Origin: Adineta steineri
Lineage: Eukaryota; Rotifera; Eurotatoria; Adinetida; Adinetidae
Length of the DNA stretch: 64,000 nucleotides
Direction: 5' to 3'
NCBI GenBank assembly: GCA_905250115.1
Contig: CAJNOI010000018.1
Location: forward strand, 620,001-684,000
Shown here: piece by piece, positions 37,901-48,763 of the stretch
Layout of the letters: the number at the start of each line of letters is the position of its first letter
Numbering within the stretch: position 1 is the first letter of the stretch
Notes under the pieces: generated by a model
Database searches by the model: none
Seen by the model: only the letters and a program-made list of their open reading frames with translations
Told to the model about the DNA's origin: nothing
Translations under genes and position numbers: made by a program

Positions 37901-40900
37901 GTATTATTGTTATTAAGTTTACGAGTATCAACCTACGCATATAAAGATATTTTCCTTCTCAATTCTCTTATTATAGGAAAATAATCAATATTATTATATT
38001 TATATTTTTAGTTTGATATTTATTTTCAATCATATCTTCATTATGTACTCGATCAAAAAACAAGTGCAGAATATTTTAAACAAAAATTTGCGAAAGATGA
38101 TCTATTTCAATATCTAATTACAGTAAGGAAATGAAATCTATATATATATTTTGATTGATATGTATATATTTTTGTTTTTTATTTATTTAGTGGATTGAAG
38201 CTAATTTTACTAACCGTTTGTCATTTCCTGATCTAACAATCAAACCATTACAGAGACTTACACAATATAAATTATTACTTGAAGCAATACAGAAACGAAC
38301 ACATGATAATCAACAACGAAATGATCTACAAGAAATGGTAAATAAGATAACTGATGTGTTTTGCTTGATAATAAATAGCAAAAATATATTATTAATGTTT
38401 TTCTTTTGCTACAAAATACTTGGAAATTAGAAGAAGTTTCGATGTAAAAGATAAATATTTATGTATACATCATATATACCGAGTTTTTTGATCTTTATTA
38501 ATATATAGAATAATATCATGTAAATAAAAAAAATTTATTTTTCTTAGATTCAAAAAGTAGCCACTTTTGTTAATCGAGTCAATTCAAAATTACATAGTCA
38601 AGAACAAGAAGAACGTGTGCGTCAGATAAGTGATCGTATTGGTCCATATGAAAATGTTTCAGCACCGCCTGAAATCACTTCCGTATGTATTCTTTATTTG
38701 TCTTGGAAAATATCATTCTTTCTTTTTTCTGTCTGTTGTTGTATTAGATACTCCAAGAATATTATCGTGATTCATTTTCTCATCGATTGGATCTTCTTCG
38801 TGATATGCCATTATTTGTACGAGGCTATCGTCGTCAGATTATTCAACAAGGACCGATGAAAATGAAAGATGCAAAAAATAGTCAAGATGTTTATTGTTAT
38901 TTATTTACTGATATATTTCTAATAACAAAAGGTGGTAAACGAGCTGGAACGATAAATTCATCATCATTAACATCATCATCATTAACATCTATAAGTAACG
39001 ATGGACAATTCAATCGAGGTGCACCAACAGCAGCAAATAAAATTCTTAAATCACCTATACGTATTGATCGAATGGATGTTCGAGAATATGATAGACGTGG
39101 TAATAGTAATGAACCTAATACTGTAAGTAATATCGACAAAAACAAAATTCGAAAATCATCTTTGACATTATATTTAGGCTTCATTTGTTGCAATAGTTTT
39201 TTCTGAATATAATTTAATTGAATGTGGTTATTTATTTCAAACAAATTTAAGTAAACAATGGATTGAAAATATTCGTTCAACCAAAACAAATTTTCAATTA
39301 TTGATGGAAGAATCAAAAATGAAATTACAAAATGCACATAATCATACATTAATAAATTCATCATCATCATCATCAACAACAACAACAAATTCAAATTCAA
39401 ATGCATCTACGATACATCAATCACTTCCAAGTCTATCATCAACATCTGAAACATTATTAGATTTATCTACAGTTAAACATAATAGTGATAATTCATCAAA
39501 TGATGAACCTATTAATAATAATTCAAATGAATCTATTCGACGTTCATCAAAAGTTGAATCCGATGTATTTAAAATTGTTGAACAAGCACGTCGAAATTCT
39601 CGTACTGATCATAAAAATTATGGACGATATTTTACAGCTGATGGTACAGGTACACATGGAACAAATCCATCATCATCATCATCAATCAATCCATCAACAA
39701 CGAAATCAACACCATCAACAGCAATTATTAAACGTATGTCTTGGAATAATGAACCCATGAAAACAAACGATTCACCAACAATACCAAATAATGATCTAAG
39801 CAATACAAATTCATTTCGTAGTGTACATAGTTCAAGTGGTGTTAGTTCAACTGGATCATTTTTGTTTAGTGCCGATGAAGAATCATTAACAACAACAACA
39901 ACATCATCATCCATACCACCTATTATGTCATCAATAACAAATAAAAATGATGATTTAACAGATGAACTTGATGAATTTGATGGTAAAAGTTCATCATCAA
40001 CTGTTATTGGAACAGATGATTATGAACATTCATCAAATACTATCTTACCACATGAACAGATTATATCTATACCTGTAAATTCACTTGATTTAATGAATAG
40101 TGATATTATTGATAATATAAATAGTCCACATCTAGTCAGTAGACTATCATCATCAAGTACAAATACAATAACATCATCAAATGGTATAAAAAGAAGAAAA
40201 AAACAACAATATATTCTTTGTTTTTATTTCTAAAATTTTCCTTTTTTCTATTTTTAGAACTTCCATCATCTGTTAATACTCATATATCATCACCAGAAAC
40301 ATCATTACGTCGAACACCATTTGCAAGTGTAAAAAAACGTAATCAAACTCACACTCATTATCGTTCTGGTTTTGGTCAACAACATCAAGCATTTCGCCGA
40401 CCTCGAGTTTTTGATGAAAATGAACTTCGTGCTTCAACACATACTATTGTTTATGATTCATCAAAAGCAAGTAATAATAATAATTCTTCAGCAGCAATTC
40501 CAATTCGACGAACAATTGCATCATCATCTGATGATAATAATACAATGGTATCATCACTTGGTGGAAGTGGAAATGAAAGTGATTATGATAATAATCATTC
40601 AGTTAATGATTATTCTAATATACCAAAATATTTACCAACATTATCAACACGACCAATAAAAATACCGGTGAATGATTTAAATCAATCTGATGAATTAACA
40701 CGTACAGATGATCTTCTATTGGGTGATCAAAATGAAATTGTACTTACAAATGATTCAACAATGAATCATAATGACAATGATGATCGTAATAATTATAAAG
40801 AAACACATGTTGATCTATCTGATGACGATGATGATAATGATACGACTACTATTCAGTCAACAATGACTAATAATAATCAACAGTCAGATAGTAATATAAC

Positions 40901-41126
40901 ATCTTTGACAAATCCTCTATCCAATCATCGAATTTCAACAAAAACAACTGATAATACATCATCGAATGTTCAAGAATATCGTAAAGATCCATTAGCAGCA
41001 AGAAAATTATTTGATATTCGAAGTCATTTATTATTAAATACAACACTCGATGCAACGTAAGTTTAATTCATTTATCTTATAATTAATTAATTAATTTCTT
41101 TTTTTATTTTATTTAGAGAAGTGTAA
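27453..41126 (+). CDS. PLEKHG5: RhoGEF with RBD-like, DH, PH domains and PDZ ligand (PLEKHG5/Syx type)
   Basis: Longest model has 18 exons: 27453-28793, 30723-30798, 30855-30927, 31980-32052, 32104-32271, 32618-32709, 32765-32904, 34293-34411, 35332-35520, 37090-37278, 37476-37781, 38012-38122, 38191-38337, 38548-38682, 38748-39122, 39178-40183, 40258-41056, 41117-41126 (5349 nt, 1782 aa). Residues 1-577 are low-complexity (Ser, Asn, Gln, Asp). Residues 578-654 look like the ubiquitin-fold RBD of PLEKHG5. The DH domain (about 825-1035) has QQEAIYEMLSTEVSYIRQIL and the signature DLTIKPLQRLTQYKLLLEAI. RIGPYE leads into PH (about 1065-1215, DVYCYLFTDIFLITKGG). A long Ser/Thr/Asn-rich tail ends in ATEV, a class I PDZ ligand like that of Syx. 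In vertebrates this GEF acts on RhoA at junctions and in neurons. Five extra ATG exons can replace upstream parts (listed separately). Tail low complexity is high. Confidence 0.85.
30469..30642. mobile_element. MITE in the first long intron of the RhoGEF gene (hAT-like)
   Basis: A 174-bp element begins cagtggcggatttag and ends ctagatctgctactg. The second, reverse-complemented, is cagtagcagatctag, matching 12 of 15 positions. Flanks read ctttttt on the left and cttttttat on the right, so an approximately 8-bp T-rich target duplication is likely. The interior holds a C-rich run (cccccccc) and no coding frame. The CAGTGGCGGAT end and 8-bp duplication resemble hAT-type MITEs. Confidence 0.6.
31126..31376 (+). 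CDS. PLEKHG5: Alternative first coding exon 2 of the RhoGEF gene
   Basis: The ATG at 31126 opens 251 nt ending GCTGG before a gtaaga donor at 31377. It leaves phase 2, exactly the phase of exon 30855-30927, so it can splice to the exon at 31980. An in-frame stop lies upstream of the ATG, so it cannot be an internal exon in that frame. It encodes a basic segment (SSFRDTITKVKKQF) that would replace the low-complexity N-terminus. Confidence 0.5.
33400..33447. repeat. ACT/AGT trinucleotide hairpin
   Basis: Four ACT units are followed by agttg and eight AGT/GTAGTA units, so the tract is a perfect inverted microsatellite about 200 bp upstream of the alternative exon at 33650. Confidence 0.6.
33650..34163 (+). 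CDS. PLEKHG5: Alternative first coding exon 3 of the RhoGEF gene
   Basis: The ATG at 33650 (tacgATGTC) opens 514 nt (171 codons plus 1 nt) that can leave at a gtctct donor at 34164 in phase 1. That is the phase needed by exon 34293-34411, whose other two frames are closed. The protein is Ser/Thr-rich with SPLRRLSICRQLSDVLKYRR near the start. This isoform would skip the RBD-like exons. The donor is weak (GTCTCT), so transcript evidence is needed. Confidence 0.55.
34878..34975. repeat. (AAAT)n then (TA)n microsatellite in an intron
   Basis: A run of aaat units followed by about 60 bp of almost pure TA, inside the intron before exon 35332. Confidence 0.7.
36092..36220 (+). CDS. PLEKHG5: Alternative first coding exon 4 of the RhoGEF gene
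   Basis: The ATG at 36092 opens 43 codons up to a consensus gtaagtg donor at 36221, phase 0, which fits the acceptor before exon 37090. No upstream acceptor gives the right phase for use as an internal exon. It encodes a Ser-rich start followed by SAFWRTFKEKRVSTGI. Confidence 0.5.
36761..37003 (+). CDS. PLEKHG5: Alternative first coding exon 5 of the RhoGEF gene
   Basis: The ATG at 36761 opens 81 codons up to a gtatta donor at 37004, phase 0, and joins exon 37090. The peptide begins MNRRLSKANSITTYDTATLW and carries a basic segment (ARRWQRAASRLLRQH) before a Gly/Asn stretch. This gives the shortest isoform, essentially DH-PH plus tail. In PLEKHG5 the region just before DH is regulatory, so start choice could change autoinhibition (inference). 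Confidence 0.6.
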
Positions 41127-41165
41127 CAACAATATAAAATTATCTTTTTCTTTCTTCTTTTTTTT

Positions 41166-41385
41166 NNNNNNNNNNNNNNNNNNNNNNNNNNNNNNNNNNN
41201 NNNNNNNNNNNNNNNNNNNNNNNNNNNNNNNNNNNNNNNNNNNNNNNNNNNNNNNNNNNNNNNNNNNNNNNNNNNNNNNNNNNNNNNNNNNNNNNNNNNN
41301 NNNNNNNNNNNNNNNNNNNNNNNNNNNNNNNNNNNNNNNNNNNNNNNNNNNNNNNNNNNNNNNNNNNNNNNNNNNNNNNNNNNNN
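41166..41385. other. Assembly gap (220 N)
   Basis: A run of N between the RhoGEF stop codon and the Ly6-like gene. It hides the first exon of the latter. The T-rich edge suggests a hard-to-sequence simple repeat. Confidence 0.95.
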
Positions 41386-41640
41386 GAGAATGATAATGAT
41401 TATTGTTTTTCATGGTTTGATCGAAAAGGTACTTTTCGTGACAAAAAGAAAAGATTTAATTTAATAATGAATTATCTTGTTGTAGGAAGTGTGGTTGGAA
41501 CTGAACGTGGTTGTATGTCAAGTGATACACCTGAATATGAAGCCATCAAAGAGATGATTGGAAACAAGAACAATGGATGTGTGAAAAGTGTTAAGAGCCT
41601 TGATTGTTTTACGTTTTGTTCAGTTGATAATTGCAACTGA
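41386..41640 (+). CDS. 3' part of a small Cys-rich secreted protein (Ly6/three-finger-like)
   Basis: Two exons are visible: from the gap edge (41386) to 41428, and 41486-41640, joined in phase 1. The visible 65 residues contain YCFSWFD, GTERGCMSS, NNGCVKSV, LDCFTFC and end CSVDNCN then stop. The Cys spacing and the terminal CN resemble Ly6/uPAR domains without a GPI-anchor tail. The signal peptide and first cysteines would lie in the gap. Family assignment is tentative. Confidence 0.45.
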   Translation, partial: ENDNDYCFSWFDRKGTFRDKKKRFNLIMNYLVVGSVVGTERGCMSSDTPEYEAIKEMIGNKNNGCVKSVKSLDCFTFCSVDNCN

Positions 41641-41769
41641 AAACTGTATGCATTGTGTTTTTCTTTCTTTTAAAATAAAAACAAAAATACCTTGGGTTAA
41701 ATAAACACTTTTACTTTAACAGTTCGAATTGTCAGGACAAAATCAAAAGTAAAATAGTCGAAGTAGAAG

Positions 41770-43371
41770 ATGTCGAGTTTACGTTTTTTTCTTGTCTCTA
41801 CACAACAACCATCAATTCGTCGTTTATCAACTTTAACACAAGTTATTGAAAAACGTCTAAATCCTGAACTTGAATCTATTCGACAAGCAGGCACATGGAA
41901 AAATGAACGAGTTATTTCTACTAGTCAAAGTGCACATATTAAAGTCGAACGATCACCAAATAAACTTTTAAATTTTTGTGCAAATAATTATTTGGGTTTA
42001 GCAAATAATAGTGAAATTATTGCAGCATCTAAGAATGCTCTTGACGAATATGGATCTGGTCTAAGTTCTGTACGATTCATTTGTGGTACACAAACCATTC
42101 ATAAACAACGTAAATTAAAAAAAACAAAAATATGAATTTTTTATTTTGAATATTTAGTTGAACAACGCATTGCAAAATTTCATCAACGAGAAGATGCTAT
42201 ACTTTATATATCTTGTTTTGATGCGAATGCAGGAATTTTTGAAACATTACTTAAAGAACACGATTATATTATTAGCGTAAGTTGAAAAATCGATATTTTA
42301 ATTGATCGAATATGAATTATTCATTTAATTTAGGATGAATTAAATCATGCATCAATTATTGATGGTATTCGTTTATGTAAAGCTAAACGATTACGTTATA
42401 AACATAAAGATATGTCTGATCTTGAAGCAAAATTACAAGAAAGTTTAAAGGGAAAAGATGAAAATGCTATTCGATTAATTGCTACCGATGGCGTATTTTC
42501 AATGGATGGAACAATCGCACCATTACCTGATATTAAACGTTTAGCAGATAAATATAAAGCATTAGTTTTTGTTGATGAATGTCATGCTACTGGGTAATAA
42601 TATATTTTAAGAAAAATATTAAAAAATATTTTTTTTTTTCTTTAAAAAGATTTTTTGGTCCTACAGGTCGTGGTACAGAAGAACATTTTGGAATGACTGG
42701 ACAAATTGATATTATTAATTCAACATTAGGTAAAGCACTTGGTGGAGCAGCTGGTGGATATACAACAGGACCAAAAGCTCTTATTGATCTTTTAAGACAA
42801 CGTTCAAGACCCTATCTTTTCTCCAATACACTTCCTCCGTTCGTATATATATATATTAAAAAAATAGAATTAATTCATAAAAATTTATTTTAATTTTTAA
42901 TTTTCTAGTGCTATTGTGGGTAGTGCTATGAAAGCTATTGATTTAATTGAAAGTGATACAAGTTTACCTGGTCGTGTACTCGAAAATGCGAAATATTTTC
43001 GTGAAGAAATGCAAGCATTGGGTTTTAAAGTATTTATTCTATTTTCTTACAAAATTTTGTTTTATTACTTTTTTTTATAAAGATCTTAGGTGATGCACAT
43101 CCAATCTGTCCAGTAATGCTTGGTGATGCTCGATTAGCAAGTCAATTTGCAGATGAAATGCTTAAACGAGATATTTATGTTATTGGATTCAGTTTCCCTG
43201 TGGTAATTTTATTCGACAACTAAAACAACTTAATTTTTTCTCTCTCTATAGGTACCTAAGGATCGTGCTCGTATTCGTGTACAAGTATCAGCTGCCCATT
43301 CAAAAGCTGATCTGAAACGATGTATTGATGCATTTGCTCAAGTTGGTCGACAACTTAAAGTGATCAAATAA
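41770..43371 (+). CDS. GCAT: Glycine C-acetyltransferase (2-amino-3-ketobutyrate CoA ligase), mitochondrial
   Basis: Seven exons: 41770-42109, 42158-42276, 42334-42593, 42650-42838, 42909-43029, 43083-43202, 43252-43371 (1269 nt, 422 aa, close to the animal enzyme). The Arg/Ser-rich first 25 residues fit a mitochondrial presequence. The fold-I alpha-oxoamine synthase core shows [61 protein letters not shown] and the PLP-binding Lys268 in [15 protein letters not shown]. It closes with [11 protein letters not shown]. The enzyme interconverts 2-amino-3-oxobutyrate plus CoA and glycine plus acetyl-CoA, the second step of threonine breakdown. A polyadenylation signal is at 43419. Close relatives (ALAS, SPT) are less likely given the whole-length match. 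Confidence 0.9.
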
Positions 43372-43813
43372 TAAACTCTTCTCTCTAAATTAAAATTAAC
43401 ACAATTTTTGTTCGACAAAATAAAATTTCATAAAAAGAAAACTGAAAGTTAAATAAAACAAAAGTCACGTGCTGCACCTGGTGATAAGTTAATCATAATC
43501 AAATAGTATGTCATCATGATTCATAAATATCAGATGATATCACATTGATTGTTATCTATGTAAAATGAGTCATAATCCTTCTAGGATTGATTGATTAAAG
43601 TTTGACAAAACAAAAGATATTTCAAACTTCGACCTTTAAAGATTAAAGTTTTCCAACACCTGTTTGTAATAGTAATACGAAAATGATGAATAACTAGAAT
43701 CTCTCTCAACAAATATTTTCATAAAGTTATTCATACTAATTGCTTCTATGTATGTATCATAAAACATACAGGTCGAACTCGTAAATTCTTGCTCTATTCT
43801 ACATTTACCTATA
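43372..43813. other. Non-coding interval
   Basis: About 440 bp between GCAT and the MITE. It contains the GCAT 3' UTR and otherwise nothing I can support. Confidence 0.4.
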
Positions 43814-43819
43814 AGATTA

Positions 43820-44003
43820 TCAGAGGTGCAGAATCTTCCCGAAAAAAAAAAATTTCCCCCCCCGGGGAAATTTTTGAAAAATTTTCCCCAAGGTAAATCT
43901 TCAAAAATTCCCCAGAATTTTCAAAAATTTCCCCAAAAAATGCAGTTTTTAAAAAATTTCCCCCCCCGCGCGGGGGCGCATGAGGAAGATTCTGCACCTC
44001 TGA
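43820..44003. mobile_element. 184-bp MITE with perfect 20-bp TIRs and 6-bp TSD
   Basis: The element begins tcagaggtgcagaatcttcc and ends with its exact reverse complement. It is flanked on both sides by AGATTA (43814-43819 and 44004-44009), a clean target duplication. The interior is a series of imperfect palindromes made of A/T runs and C runs (aaatttcccc, ccggggaaattt, ccgcgcggggg). It has no coding capacity. A 6-bp duplication is unusual among common cut-and-paste families, and Dada-type elements make 6-7 bp ones. Confidence 0.85.
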
Positions 44004-44199
44004 AGATTATTCTCGAAAATAAATTTTTATTATTCACAATATACTTGAATGTTATTCATCAAACCTTCTGTGTCATATTACATATTGACTTTTATGTTAC
44101 CGAGATTACAATGTATACAGACCTTGATTGAAAAAAAATAGAAAAAAAAAACACCCACAATCCGATGAGTGTCTCTTGTATTAATGCGACTCAGAGGAA

Positions 44200-44334
44200 T
44201 ATAAATAGGCGGAGACACTATCTGTATTCCTCACACATATACATTATTTTGCAACAGACAGAAAACAAAATAGGTAAGATAATATATATATACCATAAGT
44301 ACACTTCATTTTCTATTCATTATAGAATATAAAC
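44200..44334 (+). promoter_or_regulatory. TATA box and 5'-UTR intron of the protease-inhibitor gene
   Basis: A TATA box (tataaata, 44200-44207) lies about 30 bp before a tcctcacac start-site candidate near 44230. The leader contains a gtaaga donor at 44274 and a cattatag acceptor ending at 44325, a 52-bp intron, 9 bp before the ATG. Confidence 0.55.
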
Positions 44335-44532
44335 ATGTCGAACGAAAGAAAAACTTGGCCTGAATTTGTTGGTAAAGATGCCAACGAAGTCGAAAGTCAA
44401 TTAAAAGCTGAAGGTTTTAATGTTGAAATCAAAGAAGATGGATCACCATGTACACGTGATTATCGTCTCGATCGTGTCCGATTATTTGTTGATGATAACA
44501 ATAAAATTGTTCGTGCACCAACAAATGGTTAA
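44335..44532 (+). CDS. Potato inhibitor I family serine protease inhibitor
   Basis: A single coding exon of 65 aa without a signal peptide. The compact inhibitor fold is recognisable from WPEFVGKDANEVESQLKAE, the reactive loop GSPCTRDYRLDRVRLFVD and the C-terminal VRAPTNG. By alignment with eglin c the scissile bond is Arg41-Asp42, so P1 is Arg and a trypsin-like target is predicted. Arg44 and Arg47 sit at the loop-bracing positions. A single Cys39 is at P3. The family is common in plants and scattered in annelids, fungi and bacteria. The own TATA box and spliced leader show it is a resident gene. Confidence 0.85.
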   Translation: MSNERKTWPEFVGKDANEVESQLKAEGFNVEIKEDGSPCTRDYRLDRVRLFVDDNNKIVRAPTNG

Positions 44533-44928
44533 TTCTTCATAAAAAAACATTTTCATCTTTTTCTTTTTTTTATAATCATTATATTATTAAAGTTGAAAAA
44601 AAAAGAAAAGTGTGAACGAAAAAATTACATACATATATATTGTTATACAGATTATTATAAAAATGACATATATAATGGAGCACACATAGTACGAGCTGAG
44701 ATTATTTAACAGTAAAGACATCGAAATCTATAGAGGATAATAGATTCTTAAATGAAATGAAACAATGATTTTTTTTTCTTCATACAACACATACATATAT
44801 GTATATATATAATACTTAGACATAAAAGAAAAACATACGACTAATAGATAATAGAAAAAATGTTTAATTAAAGATTAGAATATGAAAAAAAAGAAGAAGA
44901 AGACGCGTTTGTTTTTTGTTTTGTTTTT
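44533..44928. other. Convergent intergenic region
   Basis: The 3' ends of the inhibitor gene and the first Cdc42-like gene face each other here. The DNA is AT-rich with a TA-rich stretch near 44796-44813. No other feature is seen. Confidence 0.4.
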
Positions 44929-44930
44929 GT

Positions 44931-45786
<856 letters not shown>

Positions 45787-46077
45787 GTTAAATAATCTTT
45801 TATTTGACTGAAATTTTTTATCTCTAGAATTTTATAAGAATGACGTCGATCGATGATGTGAAGAAATAAATAAATAAAATAAATAAACAATTAAAACAAA
45901 TGGATGTCAATAAATGACGAATTAGAAAAAAGATTTATTAGTTTACAAGCGACATCTATATTGCTTAGAGCGTTATACAATCGGGTTTATTATTCTGTTA
46001 ATTTTTAATAATCAAATATAAACAAAAAACCGACAAAGACAAAAAAGGAGAAACTCAGTGTTTATTTATCGTATTTA

Positions 46078-46929
46078 TCACAGAAGTATGCATTTACGTT
46101 CTTTAGGAATGTGACGTTGTTTCTTATTTTTAAGTGTTGTTAATATCGCTTCATCGAAAACATTTTTTAATCCATGCTATCGAATGAAAATTTATCAAAT
46201 TATTTTAATTAAGAAAATGAAATTTTACTTGTGTAAGTGCACTACATTCAACATATTTAACAGCTTTAATAGCTTGAGCGAGTTTTTCACCTTGTTTTTG
46301 TGTATATGGTTTTTCATTTGTTTTTTGTAATTTAGCAAGAGCTGCTGGATCATCTCGTAGATCAACTTGAGTTCCAACAAGTAAAAATGGTGTTTTTGGA
46401 CAATAGTGTGATACTTCAGGTGCCCACTATATACACATAAAAGAAAATTATCTTATGTAATTTCCGTAATACTCATTTTACTTACTTTTTCTCGCACATT
46501 TTCATATGATGATTGTGAAATAACACTAAAACATACTAAAAATATATCGGTCGATTGATAACTCAATGGGCGAAGACGATCGAATTCTTCTTGACCTAAT
46601 TCATAACGAAATAAATAATTCAATGATTAAAAAAACAAATCATTTTACCAGCTGTATCAAATAAACCTAAAGTATTTGGTTGACCATCAATAGTTATTGT
46701 AACTGCATAGTTATCAAATACCTTAGATTAATTCTCATAATAAATTCACAAAAAAATATTATTTAAAGCTTACTGTTGGAACATATTCAGTTGGAAATTT
46801 ATTTGTTGCATATGTGATTAACATACATGTTTTACCTATTTATTAAATTGAACATAAAGAATTTCTTCTTTTTTTCCTCATCTTACCAACAGTTCCGTCA
46901 CCAACTATAACGCATTTAATAGTCTGCAT
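46078..46929 (-). CDS. Cdc42-like small GTPase, copy B (tandem duplicate)
   Basis: Six exons: 46929-46887, 46835-46774, 46721-46649, 46595-46486, 46426-46229, 46176-46078 (585 nt, 194 aa). Every intron interrupts the same codon and phase as in copy A, so this is a tandem duplication. It has GDGTVGKT (Thr instead of Ala at the second variable P-loop position), [30 protein letters not shown] and GTQVDLRDD. The tail is longer and more basic: [16 protein letters not shown], again with a Leu-ending CAAX box. Differences cluster in the P-loop, around residues 58-75, and in the C-terminal targeting tail, which suggests a shift in membrane targeting or partners (inference). Rac-like identity is possible but Cdc42 fits better. 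Confidence 0.88.
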
Positions 46930-47551
46930 GTTCTGTTTTGTTTTTGTTGGTGTAAAGTGTAAAATGAAAAACGAAAATTGAAGTTCTTTGTTTCTTGCTT
47001 CACCTTGCAAAAGCAAACACGTTTTTTTGTGCCTAACTTTGTATGGCGATAACTTTTTGAAAGAAGAACAGAAAATAGGTGAAGACTATTTTCTTTTCAT
47101 TACTCAGTTGACGTCATATAAAAAGAAAATTATACGCATCTCAGAACGAGCCGAAGTCGAATAATGTGTATATAAATTATTTGACATAATTTTTGCTGGT
47201 AAAAAAAATGAAGGAAACTATTTTATTTTGTGTCACATATGACTGTAAAATATTGATCAACTATGAATCATTCTTTGGTGTAAAATATGCTAAGAAATGA
47301 CTTTGTATTCGAGTGAATATCTTTTATATTTCTCAAAGTTAATTATTATTGAATATTAATCGAGTAAGAAGAAAATGATCATTATTATTGTTTTTCTCTA
47401 ATATAATTATCAATGCAATTATTCTCTCGAGGAAATAAATGTTATAGAAAATAAACAAATGAACAAGATAAAAGGATCAAAATGGATGTTTTCTTTTTCA
47501 AAAATCTACAGACGAAAAAAGAATGGTAAGGTCATAAGTAAAGGAAAGTTT
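46930..47551. other. Intergenic region
   Basis: About 620 bp upstream of Cdc42 copy B and downstream of NDUFB3. An aaacaaaacag acceptor-like sequence ends a few bases before the copy B ATG on the minus strand. Nothing else is recognisable. Confidence 0.4.
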
Positions 47552-48065
47552 TTAATGATGTTGATGATGATCTTGATCAGCATGATGATCATCATGTGAA
47601 TGCGGTTTATTCGGATTGTATAAATGAATATGTCCATGAAATGGTGGAAAAGCTTTTTCAAGAAGTTTTTCTGTTATAAGACATGTAGCTAAAGCAACCA
47701 TTGCATAACGAAAACCAAAGAAAGCTGTACGCAAACTAACACGCCATTGTGGATAAGCACCAACTTTTGGATCATATAACCATACTTGATTTCGAATCCA
47801 AGGATCACGAAGTCCTTTATTTGATAATTTTGAACGATGACTTTCTAATTCAGGTATTCCATTGACTTTTTGTGAACGCCAATCTAAAAAATAATCGATT
47901 AATATTCGATATTGAAATAAACAATTATAAATTTATTTTACCAGGAACACGAAATTCACATGAATTAGGAGCACGATCTGGATAGATAGTTCCTGCTTTT
48001 CCAGTGCTACCATGTGCTGCGTGATGTCCACCAGCTGAATGAGCGTCAGCAGAACCAGCTACCAT
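47552..48065 (-). CDS. NDUFB3: NADH dehydrogenase 1 beta subcomplex subunit 3 (B12)
   Basis: Two exons, 48065-47942 and 47883-47552 (456 nt, 151 aa). The N-terminal region is rich in His and Ala. The conserved core is DWRSQKVNGIPELESHRSKL then NKGLRDPWIRNQVW, matching the B12 signature (DWR.WKIEGTPLE....KLA.KGLRDPWGRNE.W). One membrane helix (FFGFRYAMVALATCLITEKL) follows, as in this single-pass accessory subunit of complex I in the inner mitochondrial membrane. The C-terminus carries an extra His/Asp-rich tail (HSHDDHHADQDHHQHH) that makes it longer than the roughly 98-residue human protein. A ctgttttttag acceptor lies 11 bp before the ATG. Confidence 0.88.
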
Positions 48066-48763
48066 TTTTAATTAATCTAAAAAACAGAACATTAATTGAT
48101 ATAGAAAAAGGAACTAGATGATGATTATTATTGTATAATAATACAACTAAAAAAATTAACTGGCTAGTGACCAAATTATTATTATTGGATAATATTTCAA
48201 CCATATTTAATAAATAATCGAATTTTTAATAATAGTTATTGAATTTTTTTACTAAAAATCATTGTGAAAATTTATTATTACAATAAAAATAATATTCTAT
48301 TTCTTAGAATTCTCAATAGAGGGCGCTAGATACTGCTGCCTTAAAACAGCATTTTGTTTCCTGCAAGTATAGTGGAATTTATTGTTAATTATACAGAACA
48401 AAGTGTTATAACTAACAATATACTATGAGTCATTGAATCGATTTTATCTACGAGGAAAGGTGATAAAACAGAGGGTTATTCTCGTTCATCATACGCACAT
48501 GGTTCTTTTGTCTTATACTTATTCCTTTTTTACATTATTTTCGTTTGTTTCAAATATTTACAATCGATGTATTTATGATAGAATCATCGTTGAGCACTAT
48601 CATATAAAACCACGTTATCAAATAAATGATACAAAAAATATTCAGTTACATTTCATGTTGAAGAACGCACACATTTATCATTTATTTTTGTTAGTTACTA
48701 TTTTTTGATTCTATATGCATACATCAATATTATTGCAACCTATGCTCAGACATAAGATGATTA
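48066..48763. other. Non-coding interval
   Basis: About 700 bp. A frame at 48433-48708 is AT-biased and lacks recognisable features, so I do not call it. Confidence 0.35.

Noticed and set aside
39618-39914. Long minus-strand frame opposite the RhoGEF tail exon
   Set aside because: It is a mirror of Ser/Thr-rich codons (tca/aca giving Asp/Val-rich antisense) and has no independent support.
43809-44131. Open frames on both strands through the 43.8-kb element
   Set aside because: They are Phe/Pro/Lys repeats produced by the palindromic MITE core.
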